From Paramarasmius palmivorus (Eukaryota > Basidiomycota > Agaricomycetes > Agaricales > Marasmiaceae): a DNA stretch of 64,000 bases. The notes below the pieces were generated by a model, which was not told the DNA's origin, made no database searches, and saw nothing but the letters and a program-made list of their open reading frames with translations. Positions within the stretch are counted from its first letter, which is position 1. The number at the start of each line of letters is the position of its first letter. This document shows, in pieces, positions 33,586 to 46,084 of the stretch. The position numbers and the translations under genes were made by a program. The stretch is from contig JAYKXP010000047.1 in NCBI GenBank assembly GCA_037176845.1, forward strand, positions 1 to 64,000, read 5' to 3'.

Positions 33586-33920
33586 AGACATTGACTTGCA
33601 GTATTACCTTTATCCTCTCAACCAAGCGAGCTTGCGAGCGGTTGAGATTCTGCCTAGGGGAGACTACCTTTATCCACTCTCTAAACACGATTGACGCTCT
33701 TTTGATTCCCTTCAAATCCGATTTCGGCCCGTCAACATCGTCTTTCTCTAGTTCCGCTTGCTCGAACACCATTTCTGCGGTGTCCATTTATGTTCCCGTT
33801 CTTACAATAACTCTTTGCATCTCGGTAATGGTCTTGCTTTTAGTGCAGCCGTATCACATATTGTGGATATCATCAAGGCGCCAAATACATTCGGTATCTT
33901 CCCGTTATACTATCCATATC

Positions 33921-35918
33921 CTACAGTACTTTGGAAACTCCTAGTGTGTTTATGATGGCGTCGATATTGGGTCTCGACGATGCATCAGAGCTCCAGCATT
34001 TGGTCATCAAGTCCCAAGTGTTATCGTCCATTCCCCTTTGTAACACCTGCGCTTCTGTCGGCCTAGGAGGGCAAGTGCCGTTGGAGAGCTCGACTAAAAC
34101 CTTCCCCGGAGCCTTGATATTGGAGAATGGCTGTTTGTGCGTATATATCTGAAGTATTGTCAGATGCAAGTGTTCATGGTGTGGATGGTTCGACTTTACC
34201 TCGAGAACAGTCATCGCGAAGGCATAAATATCTACCGCGAGAGAAGGAGGTGCTCCGTCGATGATAACTTCCGGTGCTGACCATCGCCATGAATTGGTCA
34301 TTCGGCTCTGGCTGAATGGTACTCCGGTAATCTCTTCAATGATCTGCGATGATGCGTATGCTGAGTATCATCAACAGACTTTCCACGAAGCACGAACCTG
34401 TGAAAGTCCAAAGTCCGCAATCAAGGGATTCCCCATTTCATCAATGACAATGTTGTCAGCTTTGAGATCGCCGTGTACAATGGGCGGTTTCATGTGATGT
34501 AGAACTTGAATACCACGGGCGATGTTGATTATCTGCAAGCATGGCCGGTGAGAAAGGAACTTAGCCATTGAAAATAGCAATTGTACTCACTAGTTCGGGA
34601 TAATTGATAGCTGAGTCGAACTTTGTGACATACTCGATGGCAGTACCGTTAGATTTCCATGGACTGACCATATATCTGCCGGACGCTTGAGCTGAAAGTC
34701 TGACGCACGCGCAAGACAAATCAAACATACGGATATGGTCCATCTTCAACACAGAACCCATAGAAGGGTAGAATGTGTCTTCCCCTGTCTACCTTCCAAA
34801 GCTCAGTCCACACCTTGACTTCGCGCGAGAACCGCTACGTGAAGCCATCATTATCATCGGGCTATTTACAAGGTCATGGAAAATACCTTGATACTCTTTG
34901 GATTGAAGTTCGAGGCGCGGACAGTTTTGATCGCAACCTTCTCTCGCTTAAGATAGAGCCCTTCATAGATATCCATGGCTCCTTCTCCTTTGAGTGGAAA
35001 CACCCCAATACGTTCGACCTCGCCACGCTTGAGGTGCAAATCGGGCAGGATCTCTTTACATTCCAGCTGGATTTGGTATAGGTTACTGGACAATCCACTG
35101 TGCACAATGTCCCCTCGCGTATTGTGTTGGCCCAATTCCTGTTAGGTGTTCAGCAGAATGACGGAAGAGCTAAAGATAGAAAACCGCACGTTTTGCATGC
35201 TTGCCATGAACCTCACGCGCTTATTCTCCGGCTCATGTGATACTTCGAGGGCCATCGCTTGCCCATTCTTGATGTCAGAGAGGTGTGCAAGTATTCCCTT
35301 CTGGTCTTCTCTGTAAGTCTTCTCGAAATCCTCCTGCCAGCGGTTGGTCTCTATGGTTCCTACGAACTGTCTCCGGCTGAATATCAATTTGACGCGTTGG
35401 GGAAGGTACAACGCACCTGAAACTTCGTAAAGCAGTCAGAGATCAACACGAGACAGCCCTGTATATCCTCTTTGATACTATCCTGCTTGAAGAACGACTT
35501 GATGAAGCCTAACTCTGCCCATTTCTCCATTTTTACTTGAATTTGTTCGAGGCAACTAGGGCGAAAGAAATGTCAGCTCGATGATCACGGTTGATAACGG
35601 AACCCCTACTATTGAACATCTTGAAAAGTGGCTTGCAGACTGTTGGACACTCGGTGCTCATGATCCCGTGTGGCTTGTAGGAGATTGTAACAGCGGAGAG
35701 ATAGATTTCGTGCCTGATTCCTATCGTGAGCTGGTAAGGGTTATTCGACGATGGATCTGCAAATGAGTAACTCACCGATTTATTGATACATTCTCGCAGA
35801 GTTGGATGATCTTGCAGAGTAGACCTACCGCAGGCTGCAATCCGGGAACAGGAGTAAATTCTACTGCAATTTCCGCTGCTGTCTTGCCGATCGCGATAAA
35901 GATCTGGCTTCCACTCAT
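33921..35918 (-). CDS. Protein kinase with N-terminal helical domain, 10 exons
   Basis: Exons (minus): 35918-35776, 35720-35610, 35555-35417, 35366-35190, 35138-34887, 34834-34731, 34675-34591, 34532-34398, 34343-34200 and 34148-33921; all phases agree and give 505 residues. The N-terminus ([20 protein letters not shown], then [19 protein letters not shown], then [19 protein letters not shown]) is helical and resembles the N-terminal bundle common in fungal kinases, which is reminiscent of MLKL/HeLo-type domains. The kinase has a loop at [18 protein letters not shown] (beta-3 Lys), REVKVW (helix C Glu), HGDLKADN (catalytic Asp and Asn), DFGLS and RWSAPEV. The catalytic residues are present, so it is probably active. 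HGD in place of HRD is usual in fungal TKL-like kinases. A signalling or programmed-cell-death role is inference only. Confidence 0.85.
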
Positions 35919-36107
35919 TTTGTTACGAATTCGAAATGAAATGAGAATTCGTGCTTTATCGACCCTTTCTAGAGACTTCCCACGGCCCCCATCCATGTCC
36001 CCCGATATATCCGACAGTTCGGCCGATAGTTTCTGTTCAAGAACCTTTCATGTTTGACAATATATATACGTTGTACATTTGTTACTTATACCCAGAATCA
36101 TGTCCGT

Positions 36108-38235
36108 CTACCTATTATGGCCATCGTTCAACTCGTGTAGACAGTGTGGGATGATTGGCGGCCGACCGAACTTGTTGTAGAAGCTCTGACAGTAGAATAA
36201 TGCAACACTCTTTTCCAGATCTAGCGCTTCTGTGTCTGTAAACTGTTCAGGCCTTTCACGATCCGTTTGCAGTAACATGTAAGCCTCGCTCCCAGGCCAT
36301 GTTTTGAGAACCTTCTTCATACACAGTATCCATGGGATCCTCGATGCTAAACTATCTGCTGCGACGCCTTCTGCGGCTACGTCCCAGTAAATCTCGCTGG
36401 GACACGATGTCTTGTTTCCTGGGAAACATGTTTGGACTTCGTCGTGACATGTATCACTTGCGTTACCTGCCTGGTACATAGAGCCCCAGGGATCTTCACC
36501 GAAGGTCGGCGCTTTTCGTTGCCTGCGTATCATGATGTCCAGGGCATGAAACTCGTGCCGGAAGTTGAGTTCATAGAGCTCCCATACAATTTCCTTGACA
36601 ATTTTTGGATCATGGAGTCGGCCAATGGGATATTGTACTCCTCGCCACGTGAAATGATATTCCTTGACGACTAACGCATCCTCGCGACGACGGATCCCAT
36701 AAAATTTCATGCATTCACCGAGTAAACGGTCAACTGCATTCCGTGACAGCTGCATCTGGGAATTTGGCTTCGAGGGGTACGCGTCCGTAAGGGCAAGTAG
36801 AGTTCTCCACTGAGTGGGACTCCAAGCCACGGATGCTAAGCAAGGCGATCGCATCATCACTCGGAAAGAGAGTATGTCGCGTAGATCCAGCCATTTACGA
36901 AGGTAACGATCCAGTTTATCTGGCGACGCTGCAAGAAACAGCCCTGGGTCTGGGAATACATAACCAGAGTTGGGGACTTCATCCTTCGGTGGCCGTTTGC
37001 TTTTATCAATACTCCCTAATGCTTGAACCCAGAACGGTGGTACGAAGGGTGAATACGGCGTAGTTATTTCCGTGAATTTGTCTCGGAATATTTGATCTTT
37101 TTTGGGCTTGGCTTCCAATTTCTTGTCTGTATTGATGAGTCAGTACAGAGCGTCCGTTTCTACCTGAGCAGTGCAGACTCACAAGGCTGGTGACGATGAC
37201 TATGTACTTGCGTTGAGGGTCGTTCAGGGAGTGTGTTTTGTGGCGGTTCTACGGCTCTCGTTAGACTCCTTGATCTGATTTGAGGTAATGGTACTCACTG
37301 GATGATGATGCAAGGTGTTCTGTTGCTTGTGGGGGTTCTGGAAAACATGCCCCGAACGGGTTCTCCATTGAAGTCAAAGCCCTTAGATAGTTCTCCATTG
37401 CTACTGCTCTGGAGACCGTATCCCAGGAACCTTCGTACAAGCATCTCCCGTTCTCGATTACTCGTTTCTCGATGCCCATCATGTCCGGTGTCGTGAATTG
37501 CGTGTCTTTGTACTGTTTATCGAATCCTACGAACGACTTTTCTGCGATGGGTCGAATGTGCCACGTCGGTATACCTGCACTGTGAAGCTGTTTGTATTCA
37601 ACAAGATCGCCCGTAAATGTTCCTACGCGATCCACAGAGTCCTTGCCTTTCGACCTTTTGCCTTCCATGATCGGACGAAAAACCTCGATCCAATCCAGGG
37701 CAGCGGTCAGTTCCAAGAACCATCGTTGGAAGCGGCAAAGTAGTTGCTGCGCTTGTTTGAACGGGACCGTGACATGGAGCAAATAACCCAGTGTGTTGTC
37801 GAGTTGTGCTAGGAGGATGGAAACGACCATGTTGGGACTTGAACCAATCTGTACCCTTGCAGCTTCGTGTTCGCGTGCTCGTCGTCTAAGAGCGATATAA
37901 TCCTCCTTGAATATGTCCAAAGACCCTTCCTTCCAACGTCCTAGCCCCGACATACTCCCCTCAGCCTCTTCGAAATGATCCCGAGCCAACATATCCCACC
38001 ATCTTCTACGCGTATCTGCTGGATCCATCGGCTTTCGTGCTATGACGCTCCAATGACAGCGTTGACGAAGATATAGTTGAGGGAACAGCAAAGGATCGTC
38101 CTCTCCAAAGGAATAGTCCAATCGTTGATGTAGTCGTCGTCTATCGAGGTCCGGCTTTGGAATATAGCAAGAATCGGCAGTAGTTACGACCCATCTACCG
38201 TCAGGGGTAGTCGCTGCAAGACCTTGACGGGACAT
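36108..38235 (-). CDS. Agaricomycete-expanded protein of unknown function, 3 exons
   Basis: Exons (minus): 38235-37299, 37248-37183 and 37126-36108; frames agree, giving 673 residues. I start at MSRQGLAATTPDGRWVV; the frame stays open upstream to 38523, so a longer N-terminus is possible. Landmarks are RRRWWDMLARDHFEEAEG, MSGLGRWKEGSLDI, PFKQAQQLLCRFQRWFLEL, GYVFPDPGLF, and KFGRPPIIPHCL at the end. No catalytic motif, membrane segment or signal peptide is seen. It belongs to a hypothetical family I associate with mushrooms, with a Ser-rich linker in the middle. The broken paralog at 23460-25276 lies on the same strand. I do not assign a function. Confidence 0.75.
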
Positions 38236-38523
38236 TGTAGGCGTTGTGGGTTTCAAAGATATATAAAAGACGCGATTGACTTTCAGTCCTGACGCGTGAA
38301 GTGGAAAGACCGCCCTGACGTTCAGTCCTAGGCAGAAACACCGTGACAAATCAGTCCTTGGTGTGTAATGGAAAGGTGAATATGAGGGAAGTGAGGTCCT
38401 GTTGAGGACTTGATGAAACAGATAGGTTAGGTGGTGAAGGTGAGGTTGAAAGGCAACCAAGTCGCGCCTAAACTTGAGCCCTTCAAACTCCGACTCGGAC
38501 TTAGTCATCTTTCGTCCGAGCAC

Positions 38524-39438
38524 AGTTCATCCTTCTACTTTCATCATCTTTTCGTTCCTTTTCATTCCTACCTTTCCTTCCCTCCTGTGCTACATAGCTG
38601 ATGGCTTGTAGCACCTTTGCTGATGATTGATGGTCTCAGCTATCCCCTTCCCTAGCGTCAGTTGATTGCTGAACGCCTTTACTCCTTCTTTCTTTTCCTT
38701 ACTTGTTCCTTACCTCCCGCTTCAAGTAAGTACTGTAATGGAGGGTTTCAAGGTATGCTCGCCTGTCAAACTCGTATATTCGATGCCCTAATGTAATTGT
38801 TAGTCTACGCTAACTCGTTTTGACCAACTATACCCCATCGGATCTACGTCTGTATACTCGATACAAGTCACGACCTCCTCAGTACAGCCAAGCATGCGAG
38901 CATTATAGGCTCGTTCCAATGGCGGGTTCCTCAGTAGGAAGGTGCGAGTGTATCGAGTTGGACGCCAAACTTCTTCACTGTCGTCGGTGAGTACTTTATC
39001 TGGCGGTCGTATAACATATTTCCTGAATTTCCTTTATAGTCTCTACCTGGTTAATGTATACTGGGAGTCGACCGTACAGTCGTACGCTGTCGAAATTTAT
39101 CCCTACGATCGTTCCGAAGTCGTATCCTCATGAGGCACGCGCAGAGGATGCAAGGTGTGTTCGACTTTCCAGAGATTTATGTTCAGGAGGGCTAATGTTC
39201 TTTACCTTTACTAGCTACAAAATCCTGTTCCGATTACTAAGACGATGCGCTCCTATGCTACAGGAGCGCATCGTCTTATTCAGCATCCGGTGAAACGCTC
39301 CTCCTCTGAAGTTTCGATCGCTCGGAATGTCGGATCTCCTTTTCTCCTATTCTTTTCTTCCCTTTCCTTATCAGTCCTCGATCCGAGTTCTACCTCCTTC
39401 CCTTTCTTTCGTTCCTCTTCCACTTGGCTGCCCCCAAC
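38524..39438. other. Intergenic between divergent genes
   Basis: Pyrimidine-rich sequence with no gene. It includes a perfect 17-bp-arm hairpin (39238-39278) and probably the promoter of the gene starting at 39439. Confidence 0.5.
39238..39278. repeat. Perfect 17-bp inverted repeat with 7-nt loop
   Basis: Arms 39238-39254 (TAAGACGATGCGCTCCT) and 39262-39278 are exactly complementary, separated by ATGCTAC. It lies 160 bp before the ATG at 39439. It could be a hairpin in the 5' leader or the terminal hairpin of a lost Helitron-like element. Confidence 0.8.
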
Positions 39439-42400
39439 ATGTCTCAGGCCAGGGTCGTCCAGTTACTCGATGATTTTAAATTTTTCACCCAGCAAGGCAC
39501 CAATTGTACCTCAAAGTCGTCAGAGTGGACATATCCACGCCTTCCACCGGACTTCGCACAAGACGTCGAGCCATATGATCACCCAGCCGTTGACAATCGC
39601 CCCCCCCATCTTCCGTATTTCTATCGATGTACGGCCCCTCACCCCAAGCGCAACCCCTCTTTGCATCATAAAGGCCAGGACTTTGTTATAGCACAGAACT
39701 CCTTGGATGTTTCAGCCAATGTTGAGTTTAACCGACGCTGTTCCGATGCAAAGATCCCCATGGGACTGAATGCTACCATGGACGATCATGGTTCGTTCGT
39801 GCTCTTGCCTTAGGCGTCCTTACTGACCGAGTTTTTCGCAGGACTATTCCAATTGAAGCCGGGAGATATCGTTTGGGGTAGAGACTGTGCGTCCCCAGGC
39901 CCGGATCCGTTGAAAGATGTTTGCCTTATTTATGTGGTGCATCCGTACGTCACCTTCTTCTAGTTACCGTATATTCACTGAGACTCTGCAGCGACGTTTA
40001 CGGTGATGAAAACTGGTGTCAATGGAAACAAAAATTTGACGATATCCGTCGACGCACTCTAGGACCTGAGGAGGAACGTCGACGCGACAGCACCTGGTTC
40101 GATACTCAACGGCGGTCACAACAAGTTGAACCCGATGCTCGCTGCTACACCACTTGCCTCAGCTATCAAGTACAAACCAAGATCGCATCTCCGGCGGCGT
40201 CTCTGAAGTCACAGCGCGAAGATATTCCTTGCAGCGACCATGATAAAGAATACATTGAAATCTGTAACGAGTTGAACAAGGTGATTCTTTCCATCGTTGT
40301 ATACCTTCTTGTACTGATAGTTTACAGGCCGCCGCTGAATTTGGAGTTCAGCACGTTAAGGCATATTGTCCACAGGAGTACGACCTACTGTCAACTAACG
40401 CTGCTGTCAATAACATCCCTGCCGTTGGAACAAAACAGAACTGCATGTGGACAGGAGGTCAGTTGAACCTTGCTAGAGTTCAACTGAGTTCGACGAGTAA
40501 GAATATCAGTTCTGACCCGGGCATCACTGATCATTTTCTAGGCCGTTCATCCACGGGAATTCAAGACATGAAAAAGTTTGGCAACATACACCTTGACGGC
40601 AAGGATTTTGCTGGCTGCGGTTCTCAAATGATCGCGAATAGTGATCTACCTTCCAACGTTGAAGGGGGCCGGATACATTCCACTGACTTGGGAGTGTATG
40701 TTTGTTTAGACGGACTGGTTTCCTTGTATTTCTACGGACTCATGCGTCATGGTTCCTCACCGCCTATAACACGAGACGAGTCAGCTACTCTCGACGACAT
40801 CCCAGAAAGCTCGTCTCGGTGGGCGTTCATCTCCTATCCTCAAGGCGCCATTCAACGTGGCGAGGCTGTTGTCAATGTCAGCCCTCATCCCAATGCCAAC
40901 ATCAACCGACCCTTGCAAATGACAACAGAAATGATGGATTTGCCAGACGTTCCAAAGGAGTAAGCACTATTTTTATCACACCTGTCTTATGCTAATCCTA
41001 CATTAGTAGTACCACTCGCAGTCTTTTAACATCATCTCAACCCTGCGTTACCTCGTAAGTTCTTCTCTCCATTTTGACACAATTCATCTCTTACCGTGTC
41101 TCAGAGAAACGATTCCACGTGGCAACTCTCATGTTAATTTCCTCCTCGACGCAGGGACTCTCATGGACCCGCATGACCTGTTCAGTTGGTGTAATAGGTG
41201 CTACTATTCTCTTGTTGTCGCTTCGGGTCAACCCCGTGGACAATCTCGGTCATATTCCACAAACTATGAGATTTTCCGGCAAGCATTTGAACAAGACGGT
41301 CGCCATCCAGACCCTTGGCCTTTCGCCCCGACTGGCGTTCCATATGTAGAACCTTCTATATTCGACGGTTAGTTCTTGTAATCCTTTCCCTCTTCTGGAT
41401 GCTCTAATATCATTTAGACTGGTCTTCGTTGTCTCTTCGGCAGCAAGGAAAGCTGTCGTCGTCTCTTCTACAAGCTTCAAATGCACGCTTCATTCCTGGA
41501 CACTTCAGTACTTTCCTGGACTTCCTCGATCAACAGCGTTCAATCCTTGCTTCCCGCAGAGGGACTTCGTTTGGTACTGATATCCTTTGTGTCACTGATA
41601 GTTTTCTTATACGCTCTTGTCTTTTCTAGATGCAGTTGAACGCGCCTCTTTGTTAACGAACAACACAGGATCGTCTTCAAGTTCTACACGCCCTAAACCT
41701 GGACCACCAACCCGTTCTTCTACGCGCTCCGTTGTTGTTGGAAGGAAAGGCAAAACATCCCAACCCACCAACTCTTTTGTGCGCACTGTCACGGGTTCTA
41801 AAGCGGCGCTCACAAAATATCAAGTAGTATCGGCATTAAATAGTAAGCAATCTACTTTCTTGAAGTCCCTCACTTTGTTAACCATCTTATTGCGTACCCA
41901 GAAGCTAGTTCCAATCGGGCTTCCGCAGTAACTCCCAGTTCAAGCGAGACGTTCCCATCGTCTACAAATAATTCAACAACTATTCGAACACGATCTCAGA
42001 CCAACGCCGCCACTGTCAGTTCTGGAAAAAGGAAAGCGCCCGTGGACGAATCTCCTATCAGTAAGTTACGTTACCTTATCACACTCAATGAGACTGAATC
42101 GTCGTCTACAGGTAAAAAGAAACTTCGCTCAAGTATGTAGTTTACCCTGTCATTGATGCTCTTTATGAATACAACATACTAGCCATAACGACTCAACCCG
42201 CACCTGAGAGCAGATCTAATACTGGCTATCCAATTGCGAGTACCAGTGAGGATTCCTGTTCCTCCCGTAACCGATCATCCTTCGCTGCTGTAGAGGAACA
42301 TGGTCCTGCTGCGACAGAGGCTGACACATTTGGAGTGGGTGTCAACAACGGCGACGATGAGCAAGATGATACATGGGGTGAAAAGGGTGCACCTCCGGGT

Positions 42401-44377
42401 GTTGAACATGGTTCAGACTTGAACTCTGGTATGTCATTATTTTCTATTTCGTTGTCTGTTATTCATGAACATGGCGTTTAGCATCCGAAGACCTCGTGCT
42501 TCTATCAGAGATCTGCGATATCGATCTCGCAAGTGAACTTCCAGTCCCCTATTCCTTTCCCAAGTTTCCGGATTCCAGTATGTGCTCCTCAAAAGAAATG
42601 GGGTTCTGTACTTATCTTTCTTTCAGACATCCCGTTCTTGAAGCTTCTAGAGCCTCATTCCCTTGCCAATCTGATGACGAACATGCGAGAGGCCATCACA
42701 ACATTCCATCAAGACGAGTCGTACAAGGATGTTCAGGAAATGGTGCGATGTTGCTATCGTCTAAAGCAACGGAACGCTTTTACGGAGTCTGTCTTCGTTC
42801 AAGTGGCCCAGACTTTGCCGAGACTGAGCGATGCTTTGTCACACGAGGCCGTTATGCGTACCAATGTTGTACTCACTCGCCATACGTTACTCTGTTGCCA
42901 CCAACTCCTGACGGAATGGGTCACAGAATGTATTTCGCGTCCGTACGAGGGAACAGACTGGATATCACGTCTTCAACGTGATGTTCGTGTGCTATGTCGT
43001 TCACAACCAAGGTCCGGTGACGATCCTCCTGCTGTGTCATTCTCGTCTACGAGCTATCTACCATCCTCAACCCCCATATCCGCCACTGTGGTGCCCCCAT
43101 TGAGGCCAAGGTCAGATTTTGAAGATCGGGCCATCAAAGCCGTGATGCTAGACATTCTTTGTCAATGGCTCGCGATACCCAATACTACCGCTTCTAGTGG
43201 GGATTACTTGACCATTGTCAAGAACCACCTTTCCACTACTGGGTTCTTGTTGGATGCCGTATGGATAGCATACAAGGACCAAACTCTTCTTCTCCCGGCT
43301 AAACGTGGTCGATCGTATAATGGCCAAGCCCGTGTGCCGTCTGTGACGAATCTCCGACTCCTCGAAGAAGAACTTTCGAAGCATCCCTTCGTTGTCTCGG
43401 ACTGGGGTCGTCGTCAGTTAAATGGCCTCCAAGAGCTTTTGATATCGATACTGCAACCCCCTTCCGAAATGAACAAGGGGATTGACAATAGCACGCTCTC
43501 AAGTCGCCCAGTTACTGTACCTGGTACCCCCTCCTCCCCTTCGGAAATCATTACGTTCCCTTCTGGTTTGACCTCGCAAACCTGTCAAGTGTTTTGCGAT
43601 TTCATGCGAGCTTCAATTTCGTTGCTATCTCCGAATGATGGTACGTTTCGACTACCGAACGAGGAACATGCCAGAGCTCGAATGGACTTCTTTTTACCTG
43701 CACGTGAACATGCTCCATCACGTTTACACATAACAGATCCATCTGGACCTTTTGCCCCTCCCCATATTCACACACGATCAGGTTTAGCTTCTGCTATCAT
43801 GTGGCGAGCTATATTCTACAGCGCACCAGCTTTACAAGCCCTTACCCCTTCCTCGTTCTATTTTAACAGATTCGAAGACTGGGAACTCTTACACAGTAAA
43901 CATCCCGAAGAGGCATTCTGGTGTAATACCCATGCGTACGGCACACCCAGTGGTAGGAGCACATCATATGCAAAGCAGTATTGGGATGCGGGCGCGGTCT
44001 TGTATACGAAGTTATATGAGGAGAGCATCGATTTTGTTTCTCTTGTCAAGTTCATAACTTCCTCGTCGCTTTTTCCTAAACTGGGCAAACTCACATCCTA
44101 TTTACTTGCTGTTGATCTCACCTATGCAGGTGTGCTTGCTGCTCCCGACGTTGCTTCATTAGGAGAACTTGTGGCTTGGCTCAATTTGGGCTGTGCACGT
44201 ACCTTGATCAGGCTTGGGTGCAATAACCGTCGGGTTGCACAAGGGTTTGAAGATTTATATCGTTTCATGGTAGGCTCGCATGGCCTTTCAGAGGACGAGA
44301 AAGCGAAATTGGGATATAATGGATTCATTCAGGAACATGGTGGTTGCAAGTACGGACGTTTCTATCCTCCTTTGTAA
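39439..44377 (+). CDS. Large lineage-specific protein of unknown function, multi-exon
   Basis: The first exon is 39439-39790 (MSQARVVQLLDDFKFFTQQG). The chain then passes through LFQLKPGDIVWGRDCASPG, a block near 40560-40760 reading GNIHLDGKDFAGC, then IHSTDLGVYVCLDGLVSL and GLMRHGSSPP, and a Ser/Thr-rich, basic linker (41630-42420). It ends in a long final region (after an intron at about 42579-42626) to the stop at 44375-44377, including FLKLLEPHSLANLM, RAIKAVMLDILCQWLAI, RSGLASAIMWRAIFYS and KLTSYLLAVDLTYAGV. The N-terminal half has an HxD and a later H in a beta-rich setting that could recall 2OG-Fe(II) dioxygenases, but this is weak. The protein would be more than 1,000 residues. Intermediate exons are inferred, not all fixed. 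Function unknown. Confidence 0.6.
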
Positions 44378-44646
44378 TGATATCTTTTGCTTTACATATC
44401 AGTTATTCACGACTCCATTTTGAGTTATACGTTATCATAACCATACATTTACCCACTCTCTTCGTTCATTACATTATCATCCTTATACTTCACGTTTCTT
44501 CCTTCTTGAAGGTCGTCATCAGATTCACCATCGTAACGTCGCTTCAGCTTGGATGCTTTAACATCCCCTTGAATATGCTGTAGCCTTGACTTCCGATTTG
44601 CTTTCTGCGGGAGATGTTCAGTATGAAGACGAAGTGCATCAATCTG

Positions 44647-45665
44647 TTATATTACCTCAGTCATGCTTCCATCCACTAGAGTTATAGCTCGCAGGGTTGC
44701 GACCATCCGATGTGTTCCTTGTTTCGGGTTAACCGTAACAGCTAACAAGGACAGCTGGACTTCTACAATGTCTCCATGCTGGAACACGCGTGGTGATATC
44801 TTCTGTAATTTACTGATAACAAGTAAGCAAGCAGTTCAATATGAGTACCTTTGTTCACTTACTATCCGCTTCCACTATCTTGAATCAGGTGATAATACCT
44901 TACTTTGTTCTCCTCAGTATGCACGTATTCTTCCCGTGCAGTTGCCGCTAGAAACCCCTTTGGATCGACCTCTGATCCCAGTGCAAGCACTGGTTCGTCA
45001 CCTCGCCTTGCTACAGTTGCTGGAGTAAAGTAACGATTATAGATCTCCATGGCAGGTCTCTGCTGAAATTGGCGAACCAGGTCATGGCGTTGCAGTTTAT
45101 CAGTGCCAACGTAGCGCCCAAACATGGATTCCACCACCTCCAACCCTTGTAGGGCTTCCTGAAAGGTTTCATCGCCTAACCCTGCAATCGTTACAGACTG
45201 TCGAAGATGCTTGGCTTTGGTGTTTCTGGTTTCATGTCGGGGTAAGTAATCGATTCCTTCATGACCTGGTGATTAACATACTTGCTCATAGCCCTTTCTA
45301 CTGGGGGGAGTTCCTTCCCTATTAACACTCCGTGTAAACGAAATACAAGTTCCTCTGGAACCCCTTCGTCCTGCGAAATTAACCTATATGCTTTAGGTAC
45401 TCCCATTTCTGCAACTTTGACAGAAGAAGGCCATTGTTTGCACTGAGCATTGGGTGGTATAGTCAATTTCCATACGTTAACAATTTTACGAATGTACTCA
45501 CTTGTGCGATGGCAGCTAGGAACTCAGAATTGCCTGGCATCTTGGCACGCTCGTCTACGGCCCATTGAATGTGAGTTTCTACAGCAAGGTCAGTAACTCG
45601 TTTATCAAATAGTCTAAATGTAAATACTTACTGGCTTCTTTGAAGTCGTAGAACCCAGAATCCAT
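44647..45665 (-). CDS. Hypothetical protein with conserved GDIVEVQ core
   Basis: Exons (minus): 45665-45632 (MDSGFYDFKEA), 45578-45502, 45442 to 44863 and 44812-44647 (ending GSMTEVI, stop at 44647-44649). Readable core: QWPSSVKVAEMGVPKAYRL, then LVFRLHGVLIGKELPP, VVESMFGRYVGTDKLQRHD, MEIYNRYFTPATVARRGDEP, and HGDIVEVQLSLLAV. Between the motifs ESITY and RHETR (about 45240-45250) the frame must shift by one base at a CCCC run, so there is either a sequencing error or a real mutation. An open frame continues past the TAA for about 50 codons. The family seems frequent in mushrooms, but its function is unknown to me. It is convergent with the 39-44 kb gene and divergent from the 46-49 kb gene. 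Confidence 0.55.
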
Positions 45666-46084
45666 TCTCGTATGGATGGAAGGGGAGAGCGACACGCTCT
45701 GTCCCTTATTTAGGTTCTAATCATGATGTTGTTTTCTGCGTTCTGTTACCATGTGTCATAGTACCTGATAATGACGCACATCAAGGGAGGCTAAAGGGTT
45801 ATCATTCACTATATCACTCCGGCGGTTTCTACCCAGAATTTTTTAACCCCAAACGTTGGCATCCACGTCATTACGGCCTGATATTTGTCGCTTGGATCCT
45901 TCTAGACTTGGTTCAAACATTTATCCTATCTCTTCTCCTGGAAAAAGCTGTTTTCTGTCGTCATATTCTCCGATGACAGGGATCCGTATCCATAATGACA
46001 TCGTTTTTGCTTGTGGCCCTTCTTTCTTAAATTGAGAGACTTTTTCACTTCCCATCACTCTCGAAGTCCCGATACTCTGCTCAT

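Noticed and set aside
38260..38268. TATATAAAA as the promoter of the minus-strand gene starting at 38235
   Set aside because: The canonical orientation is on the plus strand, and the distance of about 25-30 bp to the ATG would leave almost no leader.
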